This document shows positions 1-9,341 of a stretch of 64,000 nt of DNA, one piece after another (position 1 is the first letter of the stretch; each line of letters begins with the position of its first letter). This stretch comes from CALKXV01 sp965228905 (GTDB taxonomy: Bacteria; Pseudomonadota; Alphaproteobacteria; Rhodobacterales; Rhodobacteraceae). The stretch covers positions 248,001 through 312,000 of the forward strand of contig CBDDII010000003.1 of the NCBI GenBank assembly GCA_965228905.1. Reading direction: 5' to 3'. A model generated the notes under the pieces. That model did not search any database. It was not told the DNA's origin and worked only from the letters and a program-made list of their open reading frames with translations. The translations under genes and the position numbers were made by a program.

Positions 1-1018
1 CCTCGGCGTTCTGCACTTCGCGCTGCGACCCCGGCATGTTGGTACGGTCGCGCCGGTAAAGGCACTTCACGCTGGTCGCGCCCTGCCGAATGGCGGTGCG
101 CACGCAATCCATCGCCGTGTCGCCGCCGCCGATGACGACAACGCTCTTGCCGTCGGCATTCAACTCGCCGCTATCGAACTCGGGCACATCGTCGCCAAAG
201 CTCTTGCGGTTCGATGCGGTCAGGTAGTCCAGCGCCCGCACGATGCCGTCCGCACCGCTGCCCGGCCCCTGCAAGTCCCTGCTTTTATAGACCCCGGTGG
301 CGATCAAAACCGCGTCGTGCTTGGAACGGATCTCGTCAAACGAGATGTCTTCGCCGACGTTGCAATTCATGACGAAGGTGACACCGCCGTCTTCAAGCTG
401 CTTGTTGCGGCGCATCACCACGTCTTTTTCAAGCTTGAAACCGGGAATGCCATAGGTCAACAGCCCGCCCGAACGGTCGTAACGATCATAGACGGTGACC
501 TGAACGCCAGCCCGGCGCAGACGGTCGGCGGCGGCAAGGCCACCGGGCCCGGCACCGATGATGCCGACGCTTTCGGCGCGTTCCGTTGAGGGTTTGGCAG
601 GCTTGACCCAGCCTTCTTCCCAGGCGGTGTCGGTGATGTACTTTTCGACCGATCCGATGGTGACGGTGCCGTGGCCGGACTGCTCGATCACGCAATTGCC
701 TTCGCACAGACGATCCTGCGGGCAGATACGGCCACAGATCTCGGGGAAGGTGTTCGTGGCCTGGCTGATCTCATAGGCTTCCTTCAGGCGGCCTTCGGCG
801 GTCAGCTTCAACCAATCGGGAATGTTGTTGTGCAAGGGGCAATGCGACTGGCAATAGGGCACACCGCACTGGCTGCACCGGCTGGCCTGCTCGGCGGCCT
901 TGGTGGCGGCATATTCGGCATAGATTTCCTTGAAATCCTCACGACGCGCAGACGCATCCCGCTTCTCAGGCATATCCCGCCCGATCGACACGAATTTCAA
1001 CATAGGATTATCCGCCAT
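1..1018 (-). CDS. gltD: Glutamate synthase (NADPH) small subunit, 3' part missing
   Basis: This is the amino-terminal 339 codons of the NADPH-oxidising beta subunit of glutamate synthase, which passes electrons to the large subunit for glutamate formation from glutamine and 2-oxoglutarate. The start is ATG at 1016-1018 behind a GGAGGT ribosome site at 1025-1030. Cys48, Cys51, Cys56 and Cys60 form the first cysteine cluster, and a second follows in CGRICPQDRLCEGNC. A dinucleotide-binding motif (IGAGPGG) and a second one (VVIGGGDTA) are both present. The gene runs off the left edge, so gltB cannot be seen. The same fold occurs in other small-subunit-like oxidoreductases, but the cysteine pattern and N-terminus fit GltD well. 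Confidence 0.93.
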   Translation of the reverse strand, partial: MADNPMLKFVSIGRDMPEKRDASARREDFKEIYAEYAATKAAEQASRCSQCGVPYCQSHCPLHNNIPDWLKLTAEGRLKEAYEISQATNTFPEICGRICPQDRLCEGNCVIEQSGHGTVTIGSVEKYITDTAWEEGWVKPAKPSTERAESVGIIGAGPGGLAAADRLRRAGVQVTVYDRYDRSGGLLTYGIPGFKLEKDVVMRRNKQLEDGGVTFVMNCNVGEDISFDEIRSKHDAVLIATGVYKSRDLQGPGSGADGIVRALDYLTASNRKSFGDDVPEFDSGELNADGKSVVVIGGGDTAMDCVRTAIRQGATSVKCLYRRDRTNMPGSQREVQNAE

Positions 1019-1148
1019 CAGCCTACCTCCAGGTTGGTCCCACCCCCATAAGCCACCCCGCCCAAAAAAGAAAGGGGATATGGCAATCACTATGACCTAT
1101 TTTTCTTGAGGCTGACTATATTCAGTAATTTCACGGCAAGAATTCTAA

Positions 1149-1175
1149 ATTTTGGGTCCACATCGGACCTAAAAT
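1149..1175. promoter_or_regulatory. 11-bp-arm dyad between gltD and uppP
   Basis: Arms ATTTTGGGTCC (1149-1159) and GGACCTAAAAT (1165-1175) are inverted copies with one mismatch around a 5-nt centre. The dyad lies in the 219-bp divergent gap, 62 bp before uppP. It could be an operator for a dimeric regulator or an RNA hairpin in the uppP leader. No known binding-site family is assigned. Confidence 0.5.
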
Positions 1176-1237
1176 GTCTCTTTTCTATAAGACTCATACG
1201 GTTAGTTTGGCGCTGTCAAAAGCACGAGCCGTTTTGA

Positions 1238-2050
1238 ATGCCCCTTCTCCACCTGATCCTTGTCGCGATAATTCAAGGCGTTACCGAATTCTTGCCGATT
1301 TCTTCGTCCGGCCACCTGATCCTTCTACCGAATCTCCTTGGTATTCAAGATCAGGGGCAGGCGATCGACGTCGCGGTTCACGTTGGCACCCTTGGCGCAG
1401 TCATCCTGTATTTTCGACAGGAGGTCCGGCGCGTGGTCCATGGCCTTCTCAAATCGCTCCACGGTGAGTTTCACGGTCCCGACGCGCGCCTTGCGCTGCT
1501 ACTTGCACTGGCCACGATTCCTGTCGTGATCGTCGGTCTGTTGCTCAAACTGACAGGCGGAAGCGAGGCGCTTCGTTCCGTCACCATAATCGCATGGACG
1601 ACGCTTGTCTTCGGAGTGGTACTTTGGTGGGCCGACAGGTCCGGCCCGGTCGAAAAGAATTCCGATGAGTGGACGGCAAAAGACGCCTTCGTGATGGGGC
1701 TGTGGCAAGTGTTGTCGCTGATCCCCGGCACGTCCCGGTCGGGCATCACGATCACGGGCGCCCGCCAACTGGGCTATGCACGCGAAGATGCGGCCCGCCT
1801 TGCCATGTTGATGTCCATTCCGACGATCATCGCCTCGGGAACACTGCTGGGTTTCGAAGTGGCCCACGACATGGATGCCGGTCTTGCCCGCGACGCCGGA
1901 ATCGCAGCGGTCTTCGCCTTCGTCGCCGCCCTTGGCGCACTGCATTTCATGATGCGGCTTTTGAAAAGCGTCAGTTTTACACCCTACGTGATTTACAGGA
2001 TCGCACTTGGCTTGTTCCTGTTGGCCTATTCCTATGGCCTAACCGCGTAG
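1238..2050 (+). CDS. uppP: Undecaprenyl-diphosphatase UppP/BacA
   Basis: This 270-aa integral membrane enzyme dephosphorylates undecaprenyl diphosphate to recycle the lipid carrier used for peptidoglycan and surface polysaccharides. Both family signatures are visible: QGVTEFLPISSSGH at residues 13-26 and PGTSRSG at residues 163-169. Hydrophobic segments run throughout the protein and the length matches the family. The chosen start is ATG at 1238. The 3' end overlaps the convergent NDUFA9-like gene by 12 bp. A dyad lies upstream at 1149-1175. UppP also serves lipid-linked glycan assembly, which may matter for the glycan genes 1 kb downstream. Confidence 0.95.
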   Translation: MPLLHLILVAIIQGVTEFLPISSSGHLILLPNLLGIQDQGQAIDVAVHVGTLGAVILYFRQEVRRVVHGLLKSLHGEFHGPDARLALLLALATIPVVIVGLLLKLTGGSEALRSVTIIAWTTLVFGVVLWWADRSGPVEKNSDEWTAKDAFVMGLWQVLSLIPGTSRSGITITGARQLGYAREDAARLAMLMSIPTIIASGTLLGFEVAHDMDAGLARDAGIAAVFAFVAALGALHFMMRLLKSVSFTPYVIYRIALGLFLLAYSYGLTA

Positions 2051-3019
2051 GTTCCGTGCACTTCGCGTAATGTCGTTGTATTGCCCGTCAGGCCGGTACT
2101 GCCAAAGGTAGCCGGGCAAGACCGCCTCCATCGCCGTCGGTTGAATGCCGAGAGCGTCAAAACCTCGCGCACCACCCGCAACAACGTTGTCCGACTGAAG
2201 CTGCTTGACCTGATCCGCGGTGATCGGCTGCGGGACAATCCCCAGGGTCAGAAAGGAAATGAACCCCGAAACCGGGGCCACGATGGCACCGACCCATGAC
2301 GGAAGGCCCAGAATCAACGCACGACGCCGGATCGTTCCAAGCATGTCTTGCAGCAAGCCTCGGAACGTATCAACGTCCGGGCCGCCAAGTTCATAGGTAC
2401 CCGGTTCAGCCTCACCCAAGGCACCCTTTGCAGCGGCATGTGCGACGTCGTCCACGTAAACCGGCTGAAACCTGGTTTCTGCGCCGAAGAGCGGCAGCAC
2501 CGGCGACAGGCGGGCCATCTTGGCAAACCGGTTGAAGAACGCGTCTTCCGATCCGAAAATCACCGAGGGCCGGAGAATGACGGCGTTTGGAAACGCCTCC
2601 TGCACCGCAGCTTCGCCCAGAGCCTTGGACCGGGCGTATTCGCTTTCGCTGTCCACATCCGCACCGATGGCGGAAATGTGCACCATCCGCGCAACGCCTT
2701 CTTCGGCCGCAATCCGGGCAATGCGGGCGGCACCTTCGTTTTGGACGGCATCAAAGTTGTTCTTTCCCCCGGCATCGAAAGTGCCAACGCAGTTCACAAC
2801 GGCGTCTGCCCCGGTTGCACTGGCGCGCACGGAGTCATCGTCGCGAATGTTGCAGAGCACCGGTTCGACCTGGCCAACCGTTCCGTATGTCTTGACGAAC
2901 ATCGCCTCGTTCGGCCGACGAACCGCGACACGAACGCGCCATCCCGCCCGCGCCATGCGCTGCACGATGTATCGCCCGACAAATCCGGAGCCGCCGTAGA
3001 TGGTAACAAGTCTGGACAT
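2039..3019 (-). CDS. NAD(P)-binding epimerase-like protein, NDUFA9 family
   Basis: The 326-aa product is an atypical short-chain dehydrogenase/reductase related to the 39-kDa NDUFA9 accessory subunit of respiratory complex I. The nucleotide-binding loop GGSGFVG is at residues 9-15 and a YxxxK-type pair is at Tyr128/Lys132. Rhodobacteraceae commonly keep this gene next to uppP. A structural role in complex I or in ubiquinone-related membrane chemistry is an inference from the family and has not been shown for this protein. The start is ATG at 3019. The 3' end overlaps uppP tail to tail. Confidence 0.85.
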   Translation of the reverse strand: MSRLVTIYGGSGFVGRYIVQRMARAGWRVRVAVRRPNEAMFVKTYGTVGQVEPVLCNIRDDDSVRASATGADAVVNCVGTFDAGGKNNFDAVQNEGAARIARIAAEEGVARMVHISAIGADVDSESEYARSKALGEAAVQEAFPNAVILRPSVIFGSEDAFFNRFAKMARLSPVLPLFGAETRFQPVYVDDVAHAAAKGALGEAEPGTYELGGPDVDTFRGLLQDMLGTIRRRALILGLPSWVGAIVAPVSGFISFLTLGIVPQPITADQVKQLQSDNVVAGGARGFDALGIQPTAMEAVLPGYLWQYRPDGQYNDITRSARNLRG

Positions 3020-3194
3020 GCGATCAGCCTTCGATTGCCCCGTATTCAGGATGTATCCGCGCCCATTACGTCAGGCAAGGCGCATATCGACGCGATTTGA
3101 TCGAAGAAATCCGAATCGCTGTTTCTGCTCCAAACTCATCAATCCGGATAAGAACACCAATCCGTATCACTTTCGTCAACAAGTCCAGAGTTGC

Positions 3195-4016
3195 CTAGCG
3201 CCCTGCCGTCCAACTGAGCGAGGCATGTCGCCGCGTCTGGCTTTCACCGATCAGACCGATCACCAGGAATACGATCGAGACAATGATCGGATAGCTAAGC
3301 GTCGACTTCAGCGGATTGTAGTTGATAAAGATGTATCCCCGACCCTGGTCGATGATGTGGAACAAAGGGTTCCAGGAAAACAGGATCACAAGGTGAACAG
3401 GCAAGGTATTTGCCACGAACATCTTGCCGGAAGCGAACATGTTGAAGCGACTGTAGATCTGTTGCGCCGTGCCGGTCGCCCGCGGGAACCAGGGTTTGAC
3501 CGCCAAAAGCATCATCCCGATTGCACAGCCGTTGAACCATGCCAGAATTATCATGGAAAAGGCGCCGACCGGATCGTCAATTACAAGCGGTCTCCAGATC
3601 AGATGATACCCGAAAAGGATTACGAACATGCCGACAAGTTGCGTGTAGAGCGCGGAAAGCGCTGCCGACCAGATTGATATCGTCGTGTTCATTGGCAGAT
3701 GTTGCATCATGGCGGATGTCGGCCCTTCGGCACTTGCCACACTGGCCATCGCCTTGATGTTCACCATGAAAACGAAAATACCCGACATCACGTACAACAG
3801 GAAATCGCCCCGGATCGCCAGCGCTCTCAGCCCCATGTAGTGAATGAAAAGATAGAAAGCACCGACCATCACAAGCGTCTGGATGATGTTCGACAGGATC
3901 GCGAACACCGCATCGCGATGCCCCTTGCGCACCGAACGGACGGTGTTGTGGTAGATCAGCTCCAAAAGCCGGTAAGCACCGTACCAAAGCGATGTATTCT
4001 GGTGAGCACTGAACAT
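3195..4016 (-). CDS. ABC-2 type polysaccharide export permease (KpsM-like)
   Basis: This 273-aa membrane protein has about six hydrophobic segments and resembles permeases that export capsule or O-antigen chains through the inner membrane. The start was placed at ATG 4016 (MFSAHQNTSL), because the upstream in-frame extension is arginine-rich and overlaps cysQ on the other strand. No KpsT-like ATPase lies in the window, so the partner must be encoded elsewhere. The gene diverges from cysQ across 85 bp and sits at the edge of a glycosyltransferase/sulfotransferase run, which suggests that it exports that product. The substrate is inferred. Confidence 0.8.
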   Translation of the reverse strand: MFSAHQNTSLWYGAYRLLELIYHNTVRSVRKGHRDAVFAILSNIIQTLVMVGAFYLFIHYMGLRALAIRGDFLLYVMSGIFVFMVNIKAMASVASAEGPTSAMMQHLPMNTTISIWSAALSALYTQLVGMFVILFGYHLIWRPLVIDDPVGAFSMIILAWFNGCAIGMMLLAVKPWFPRATGTAQQIYSRFNMFASGKMFVANTLPVHLVILFSWNPLFHIIDQGRGYIFINYNPLKSTLSYPIIVSIVFLVIGLIGESQTRRHASLSWTAGR

Positions 4017-4101
4017 CGAATTTCCGACCGGGGTTGTTTTTTTCTGCCCGTCGCGACCATAAGCGGGAAATCTTTCAGATGGTAGGATCCGGAGTAAAAA
4101 A

Positions 4102-4908
4102 TTGAGTGATTTTGATCGTGATGCCCTCGTCTCGGCAATGCGCCGCCTGTCGATCCTTGGCGGCGAAGCCATCATGGAGATCTATCAGCGCGATGACCTT
4201 GGCGTGCGCACCAAGGAAGATTCCTCGCCGGTGACCGAAGCAGATGAAGCCGCAGACAAGATCATTGCGGAGGGTTTGCGTGCCGAATTTCCCGATATTC
4301 CGCTGATCACCGAGGAACAATCGGCCACTCACGACCTTTCCGTCAAAACCTTCCTGATCGTCGATCCGCTGGACGGAACAAAGGAGTTCGTCAAGCGTCG
4401 CGGAGATTTCACCGTCAATATCGCCCTTGTCGAAGACGGCGTCCCGACGCTTGGCGTCGTCTATGCCCCGGCCAAGGGCCGCTTGTTCCTGACCCGTGCC
4501 AAAGGCGGCGTGACCGAGGAAACCGGCGATTTCAACATCGACGTCGAAGGACCGACCAGACCAGTGGGTGTTTCATCGCCCGATATGGGCGCCCTCCGCG
4601 TCGTTGCCTCGAAATCGCATCGCGATCAGGCCACCGACGATTACATCGCCAAATACAACGTCGACGATCTGGTCAGTGCCGGGTCATCCTTGAAGTTCTG
4701 TCTTGTTGCCACTGGCGAAGCCGATTTCTATCCCCGCCTTGGCCCGACAATGGAATGGGATACCGCAGCCGGTCACGCAGTTCTGAACGCGGCAGGTGGA
4801 ACAGTCGTGGAAAAGGAAACCCACCAAACCTTGCAATACGGCAAGACTTCGTTCCGCAACCCCTTCTTCCTGGCCTACGCGCCAGGGGTTGAACTCACCG
4901 CCGAATAA
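4102..4908 (+). CDS. cysQ: 3'(2'),5'-bisphosphate nucleotidase CysQ
   Basis: This 268-aa inositol-monophosphatase-fold enzyme hydrolyses 3'-phosphoadenosine 5'-phosphate (PAP) to AMP. The metal ligands are visible: a Glu pair at residues 71-72, DPLDGT at 88-93 and WDTAAG at 219-224. The start is TTG at 4102, supported by GGAG at 4091-4094; no better ATG precedes the first conserved helix. PAP is the by-product of PAPS-dependent sulfotransferases, and a sulfotransferase gene closes the same gene run at 11029-12462, so PAP removal for glycan sulfation is a reasonable contextual role besides sulfate assimilation. Confidence 0.93.
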   Translation: MSDFDRDALVSAMRRLSILGGEAIMEIYQRDDLGVRTKEDSSPVTEADEAADKIIAEGLRAEFPDIPLITEEQSATHDLSVKTFLIVDPLDGTKEFVKRRGDFTVNIALVEDGVPTLGVVYAPAKGRLFLTRAKGGVTEETGDFNIDVEGPTRPVGVSSPDMGALRVVASKSHRDQATDDYIAKYNVDDLVSAGSSLKFCLVATGEADFYPRLGPTMEWDTAAGHAVLNAAGGTVVEKETHQTLQYGKTSFRNPFFLAYAPGVELTAE

Positions 4909-4924
4909 GGGCGCATTGGCCACC

Positions 4925-6127
4925 ATGAACGTTAGCGTCATCGTGGTGAGCCATCAAAGACAGGTCTGGTTGGCCCGGTGTCTGACGGCTCTGCGCCAGT
5001 TGGACTATCCAGCGTTTGAAGTCGTCGTGGTCGCGGATGCTGCCAGCCTTGCGGCCTGTTCGCCTGCCGACATGAAAACCGTGGCCTTCGACGATACCAA
5101 CATATCGGCGGCCCGTAACATCGGCATCCGACACGCGGCGGGCGAGATTTGCGCCTTCATAGATGACGACGCCGTACCCGAACCCGCATGGCTTGATTAC
5201 CTTGTTCGCGCCTTCAACGAAACCGAAGCGGATGCGGTGGTTGGTTATGTGCGCGGGCGCAACGGAATTGGCTTTCAGTCCCGCGTCGCCTCCGTCGATG
5301 TCGAAGCGGAAACCCACCCAGAGCCCACGCAATCCGACGCGGCCTTCGTTCCTGCGTTGAATCGCGGCCGCGCACTCAAACTGGTCGGCACAAACATGAG
5401 CTTTCGACGCAAGTCGGTGGTAGCACTCGGAGGTTTTGACGAAGCCTACCAATACTTCTTGGACGACACGGATATATCCTTGCGGCTTGCGCGGGCCGGG
5501 ATGAGAGCGGCGGTTGCGCCGCTTGCCGAGGTGCATCATGGTTTCGCACCGTCTCCGCGCCGCGCCGCAACCCGCGCACCGACCGACCTTTTCGACATCG
5601 GTCGCAGTTCGGCCATCTACTTCCGGCGCCACGATGCACCGGACCTGGAACAGCTTCATGATCGCATAGCGGTCCGGGAGAGGAACCGCCTCTTGCGCCA
5701 CATGGTTGCCGGCAACTGCGAACCGCGCGACGTATCGCGTCGCCTTGCCACCCTTGAGGCAGGCTGGCTTGCGGGAATAAGCACGGAATTTCCGACCCTG
5801 GAACGCGATCTGACGTGTGACCACCCATTTTTCCCCATGCAATCATCAATTGAAAAGACGACAGTACTATCAAGCCGGCTGCTTCGACGGAAAAGAACGC
5901 TGAAAAAAGCCGCAGAACTGTCGTCAAAGGGACATCGAGTGTCACTATTCAGCTTTTCGCTCACCCCGGTCAGGCACCGTGTAAGGTATACGACCGATGG
6001 TGTTTGGATACAGACCGGGGGCCAATTCGGCAGGACAGAGCGGGACGCAAGGCGATACAGGTGGTGCCGTTTTGCAAAACGAATGAAAGAAGAGGTTGAG
6101 CGCATTGCAAAAGTTAGGCGAATCTAA
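4925..6127 (+). CDS. Family 2 glycosyltransferase
   Basis: The 400-aa protein opens with a GT-A fold: a beta-strand start (VSVIVVSH), Asp80-Asp82 as the nucleotide-sugar/metal DxD-type motif, and a downstream LDDTD segment at residues 179-183 typical of the acceptor side of family 2 enzymes. About 150 further residues end in a basic helical stretch of unknown role. ATG 4925 was chosen; a TTG lies 9 nt upstream. The gene starts 16 bp after cysQ and is probably co-transcribed with it. Codons near 5,830-6,127 look more AT-rich than those of the neighbours. Donor and acceptor sugars cannot be told from sequence. Confidence 0.85.
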   Translation: MNVSVIVVSHQRQVWLARCLTALRQLDYPAFEVVVVADAASLAACSPADMKTVAFDDTNISAARNIGIRHAAGEICAFIDDDAVPEPAWLDYLVRAFNETEADAVVGYVRGRNGIGFQSRVASVDVEAETHPEPTQSDAAFVPALNRGRALKLVGTNMSFRRKSVVALGGFDEAYQYFLDDTDISLRLARAGMRAAVAPLAEVHHGFAPSPRRAATRAPTDLFDIGRSSAIYFRRHDAPDLEQLHDRIAVRERNRLLRHMVAGNCEPRDVSRRLATLEAGWLAGISTEFPTLERDLTCDHPFFPMQSSIEKTTVLSSRLLRRKRTLKKAAELSSKGHRVSLFSFSLTPVRHRVRYTTDGVWIQTGGQFGRTERDARRYRWCRFAKRMKEEVERIAKVRRI

Positions 6128-6195
6128 CAAGATATTATCGGGTTGGGGAGCCTTGGACCGCCGCCCGTGTGTTCAAAAGTTGAGAGGTGTCGCGT

Positions 6196-7092
6196 ATGTC
6201 GCGTAAGGTTACTAAAGCCATTTTTCCCGTTGCAGGTATGGGAACGCGGTTTTTGCCCGCCACAAAATCTGTACCCAAGGAAATCATGACGCTGGTCGAC
6301 CGTCCGTTGATTCAATACGCAATCGACGAAGCGCGTGCCGCAGGTATCACTGATTTCATCTTTGTGACCTCGCGCGGGAAATCCGCGCTTGAGGACTACT
6401 TCGACAATGCGCCAGAGCTTGAAAATCAGTTGAAGCAAAAGGGCAAGGACGACCTGTTGAAGGTTCTTGAAACCACCAACATGCAGTCTGGCCGAAGCGC
6501 CTATATCCGCCAGAACCTGCCTCAGGGTCTGGGTCACGCAGTATGGTGCGCGCGTCGCCTGATCGGCGACGAACCCTTTGCCGTCATGCTGCCCGATGAT
6601 GTGATCGCCGCCGAGAAACCCTGCCTTCAACAGATGGTCGAAGCCTACGAAAATGTCGGCGGCTGCATGGTGGCCGCGATGCAGGTTCCGGAAGAAAAGG
6701 CTTCGAGCTACGGGATCCTGGATGTCGAGAACGAAGAGTCCGGTGCCTTGTCCAAGGTTCGTCGCATGGTCGAGAAACCCCCGGCGGGCGAAGCACCATC
6801 GAATCTTGCGGTGATTGGACGCTATATTCTGACGCCCGAGGTTCTGAACAACCTCAGTGGCGCAGAGGCGGGTGCGGGAGGAGAAATCCAACTGACTGAC
6901 GCCATCGCGAAAGAGATCACCGAGGGACGCAATGTGCATGGCTTCCAGTTCGAAGGCCAGCGTTTCGATTGCGGCTCTAAGGCAGGGTTCTTGCAGGCAA
7001 CGGTAAGCTTCGCCCTTGCACGAGACGATTTGCAGGACGAGTTCTTCCGTTACCTAAGCGAGATTGTTCCTCTGGCGCACGCCGCCGAGTAG
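6196..7092 (+). CDS. galU: UTP-glucose-1-phosphate uridylyltransferase
   Basis: GalU (298 aa) makes UDP-glucose from UTP and glucose-1-phosphate and feeds cell-surface polysaccharide synthesis. The nucleotide-binding signature GMGTRFLPATK lies at residues 14-24 and the protein is of standard length. ATG 6196 follows a GAGAGG ribosome site; a GTG three codons upstream is possible. The gene lies between two glycosyltransferases in the same direction, consistent with supplying their donor sugar. Confidence 0.95.
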   Translation: MSRKVTKAIFPVAGMGTRFLPATKSVPKEIMTLVDRPLIQYAIDEARAAGITDFIFVTSRGKSALEDYFDNAPELENQLKQKGKDDLLKVLETTNMQSGRSAYIRQNLPQGLGHAVWCARRLIGDEPFAVMLPDDVIAAEKPCLQQMVEAYENVGGCMVAAMQVPEEKASSYGILDVENEESGALSKVRRMVEKPPAGEAPSNLAVIGRYILTPEVLNNLSGAEAGAGGEIQLTDAIAKEITEGRNVHGFQFEGQRFDCGSKAGFLQATVSFALARDDLQDEFFRYLSEIVPLAHAAE

Positions 7093-7130
7093 GTTTATCT
7101 CTAGGCAAAAGGCAAGAACGGGCAAGGAAC

Positions 7131-8294
7131 TTGGCGACTCCGGTTCTGGATCTCAGCAGAACGTTTTCTCGACTCGGTCACGGCATAGCGACCGGGATCG
7201 ACCGGGTTGAGCGTGCGTATCTCGATGAAATCAACAAACGTGGCGGTTGGGGCATCATCCGGACACCACGGGGATTTCTTTTGTTCGAGCCGGATCGGCT
7301 GAAACGCCTGCCCGAGTATCTTGACCGCAGCGATCTGGACGGGGCCGACCAGGCTTCGACCATTCGCGCCATCGCCTCGGCACGCATGTCTTCGCTGTCG
7401 ATCCGCAAGATCATGTGGCGGATGCCGAACGGCCTTGCCTATCTCAACGTTGGCCACACCAACCTGAACCCGCAGACGATGCGGGCGATGATGGAAATGC
7501 CGGATCACTCGAAGACAGTGATGATCCACGACACGATCCCGATTGATCACCCGGACTTTCAGACCGAAGCGGCGCGGGCCAAGTTTGTCGAACGCCTGAC
7601 AACGGTTATCAATTTCGCGCACAACATTGTCGTTCCTTCGGATGAAGTGCGCGAGAACGTCGAAAAACGCATGGTCGGCACAGGCCACCGCGTGCCTGTT
7701 GTGGTTTCGCCGCTTGGTGTCGATATCGGCCCGGTTCCGGTTGATCGCGAAACCTCACAGAAACCCTATTTCGTCGTACTTGGCACGATCGAGCCGCGCA
7801 AGAATCACGCCCTGCTTCTGGACATCTGGGAGCGGATGAACGCCAAAATGGACGAAAACCGAATTCCGGAACTGCGGATCATCGGGGATCGCGGCTGGCG
7901 CAACGAAGCGGTGTTCAAGCGGCTGGACACATCGCCCATGATGGGCCGAACCGTTTTCGAACTTGGGCCCCTGCCCGACAAGGAAATGAAGCGGCAGTTG
8001 GCCGGTGCCACCGGTCTGTTGTTCCCCAGTCTTGCGGAAGGCTATGGCCTGCCACCGTTCGAAGCGGCCACCTTTGGCGTGCCCTCGATCTGCTCGCCTC
8101 TGCGCCCGACCGAAATCCACCTTGGGGATATGGCCATTTACGCCGATCCGACCGACATGTATCAATGGTTCCAGGCCATCCGAGAGTTGGCCAGCGAGGA
8201 TTTGGGCGAGCAATCCCGGCGACGTGCGGCGCTGAAGGCCTTCCGCCTTCCGACGTGGGAAAAGCACTTCGACCGTGTCTTCGGATTGATGTAA
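7131..8294 (+). CDS. Family 4-type (GT-B) glycosyltransferase
   Basis: This 387-aa retaining glycosyltransferase has a clear C-terminal GT-B domain: a strand-loop segment VVLGTIEPRKNH and the EX7E motif Glu303/Glu311 in EGYGLPPFE, which binds the donor nucleotide sugar. The N-terminal half is less conserved, as expected for the acceptor domain. The start is TTG at 7131 because the first in-frame ATG lies about 85 codons inside. It follows galU by 38 bp. Its substrate is unknown; context points to a surface glycan. Confidence 0.86.
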   Translation: MATPVLDLSRTFSRLGHGIATGIDRVERAYLDEINKRGGWGIIRTPRGFLLFEPDRLKRLPEYLDRSDLDGADQASTIRAIASARMSSLSIRKIMWRMPNGLAYLNVGHTNLNPQTMRAMMEMPDHSKTVMIHDTIPIDHPDFQTEAARAKFVERLTTVINFAHNIVVPSDEVRENVEKRMVGTGHRVPVVVSPLGVDIGPVPVDRETSQKPYFVVLGTIEPRKNHALLLDIWERMNAKMDENRIPELRIIGDRGWRNEAVFKRLDTSPMMGRTVFELGPLPDKEMKRQLAGATGLLFPSLAEGYGLPPFEAATFGVPSICSPLRPTEIHLGDMAIYADPTDMYQWFQAIRELASEDLGEQSRRRAALKAFRLPTWEKHFDRVFGLM

Positions 8295-8330
8295 ACACGG
8301 GTCGCCGCCGGCCCGAAGGGCAGGCAGATC

Positions 8331-9341
8331 TTGGGCGCCATTTCCGCATACAGACTTCGGATGGAACGGCGGCGATGCCAAATCCGTGCCCTGCGCAAAC
8401 GGAAAGAGCTTTCATCGGTTGCCGACCGGACCGACACCATCAGGACCGGTGCGGTGCTTGCCTTCGTGACACTTAGAAACGAAAAACCGCGCCTGCCGTA
8501 TTTCCTGAAATACTATCGCGCCCTTGGAGTTGATCACTTTCTGATCGTGGACAACGGATCGACTGACGGCGGGCGCGAATTGCTGATGGCCGAGCCAGAC
8601 GTGTCGCTTTGGACGACCGAGGCCAGCTATCGCAAAAGCCGCTTTGGCACGGACTGGCTGAACTGGCTGAAACTCCGTTACGCGCACAGACACTGGGCGT
8701 TGACCGTCGACCCCGACGAGTTTCTTGTCTATCCCTTCGCCGACACGCGGCCCATACAGGCGCTTTGCGATTGGCTGGATCAATCCGGCATCCGTTCTTT
8801 TGGAACGCTCCTTCTCGACATGTATCCGAAGGGTGCCTTGAAAGGTGCGGCTTGCCAAATTGGTCAGGACCCCTTTGAAAAAGCCCATTGGTTCGACGCC
8901 GGTAACTACATGGTGTCGAAGAACGAAAAATACGGAAACCTCTGGATTCAGGGCGGCCCCCGTGCCCGCGCCTATTTCCCGGACACGCCGGAAATGGCAC
9001 CGTCTTTGAACAAGATCCCTTTGGTGAAGTGGGACCGCAAGTACGCTTATGTCAGTTCGACCCACATGCTTTTGCCGCGCGGATTGAACCAGGTTTACGA
9101 CGAGGCGGGCGGTGAGAAACTTTCGGGCATCCTGCTCCACGCCAAGTTTCTGGACAGTTTCGCAGATAAAGCCGCCGAAGAAGTCGAGCGTCGCGAACAT
9201 TTCGCGGGTGGTCGCGAGTACGAGGCCTATCACCGTCAGAACGAAGATAGGAACGGGCTGTGGTGCGAATGGTCCGAACGCTACATGGGCTGGCGGCAGC
9301 TTGAACTTCTGGGGCTCATGTCGAAAGGCAACTGGGCATGA
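8331..9341 (+). CDS. Glycosyltransferase family 2-like protein
   Basis: The 336-aa product resembles the GT2-like proteins with a DNGSTDG nucleotide-binding segment (residues 74-80) and a DPDE motif (127-130) in place of the usual DxD. It is predicted cytoplasmic, with no membrane segment. The start is uncertain: TTG 8331 gives the longest frame, and ATG 8361 would remove ten residues. The stop overlaps the next gene by 4 nt (ATGA), so translation is probably coupled. The sugar specificity is not recognisable. Confidence 0.82.
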   Translation: MGAISAYRLRMERRRCQIRALRKRKELSSVADRTDTIRTGAVLAFVTLRNEKPRLPYFLKYYRALGVDHFLIVDNGSTDGGRELLMAEPDVSLWTTEASYRKSRFGTDWLNWLKLRYAHRHWALTVDPDEFLVYPFADTRPIQALCDWLDQSGIRSFGTLLLDMYPKGALKGAACQIGQDPFEKAHWFDAGNYMVSKNEKYGNLWIQGGPRARAYFPDTPEMAPSLNKIPLVKWDRKYAYVSSTHMLLPRGLNQVYDEAGGEKLSGILLHAKFLDSFADKAAEEVERREHFAGGREYEAYHRQNEDRNGLWCEWSERYMGWRQLELLGLMSKGNWA

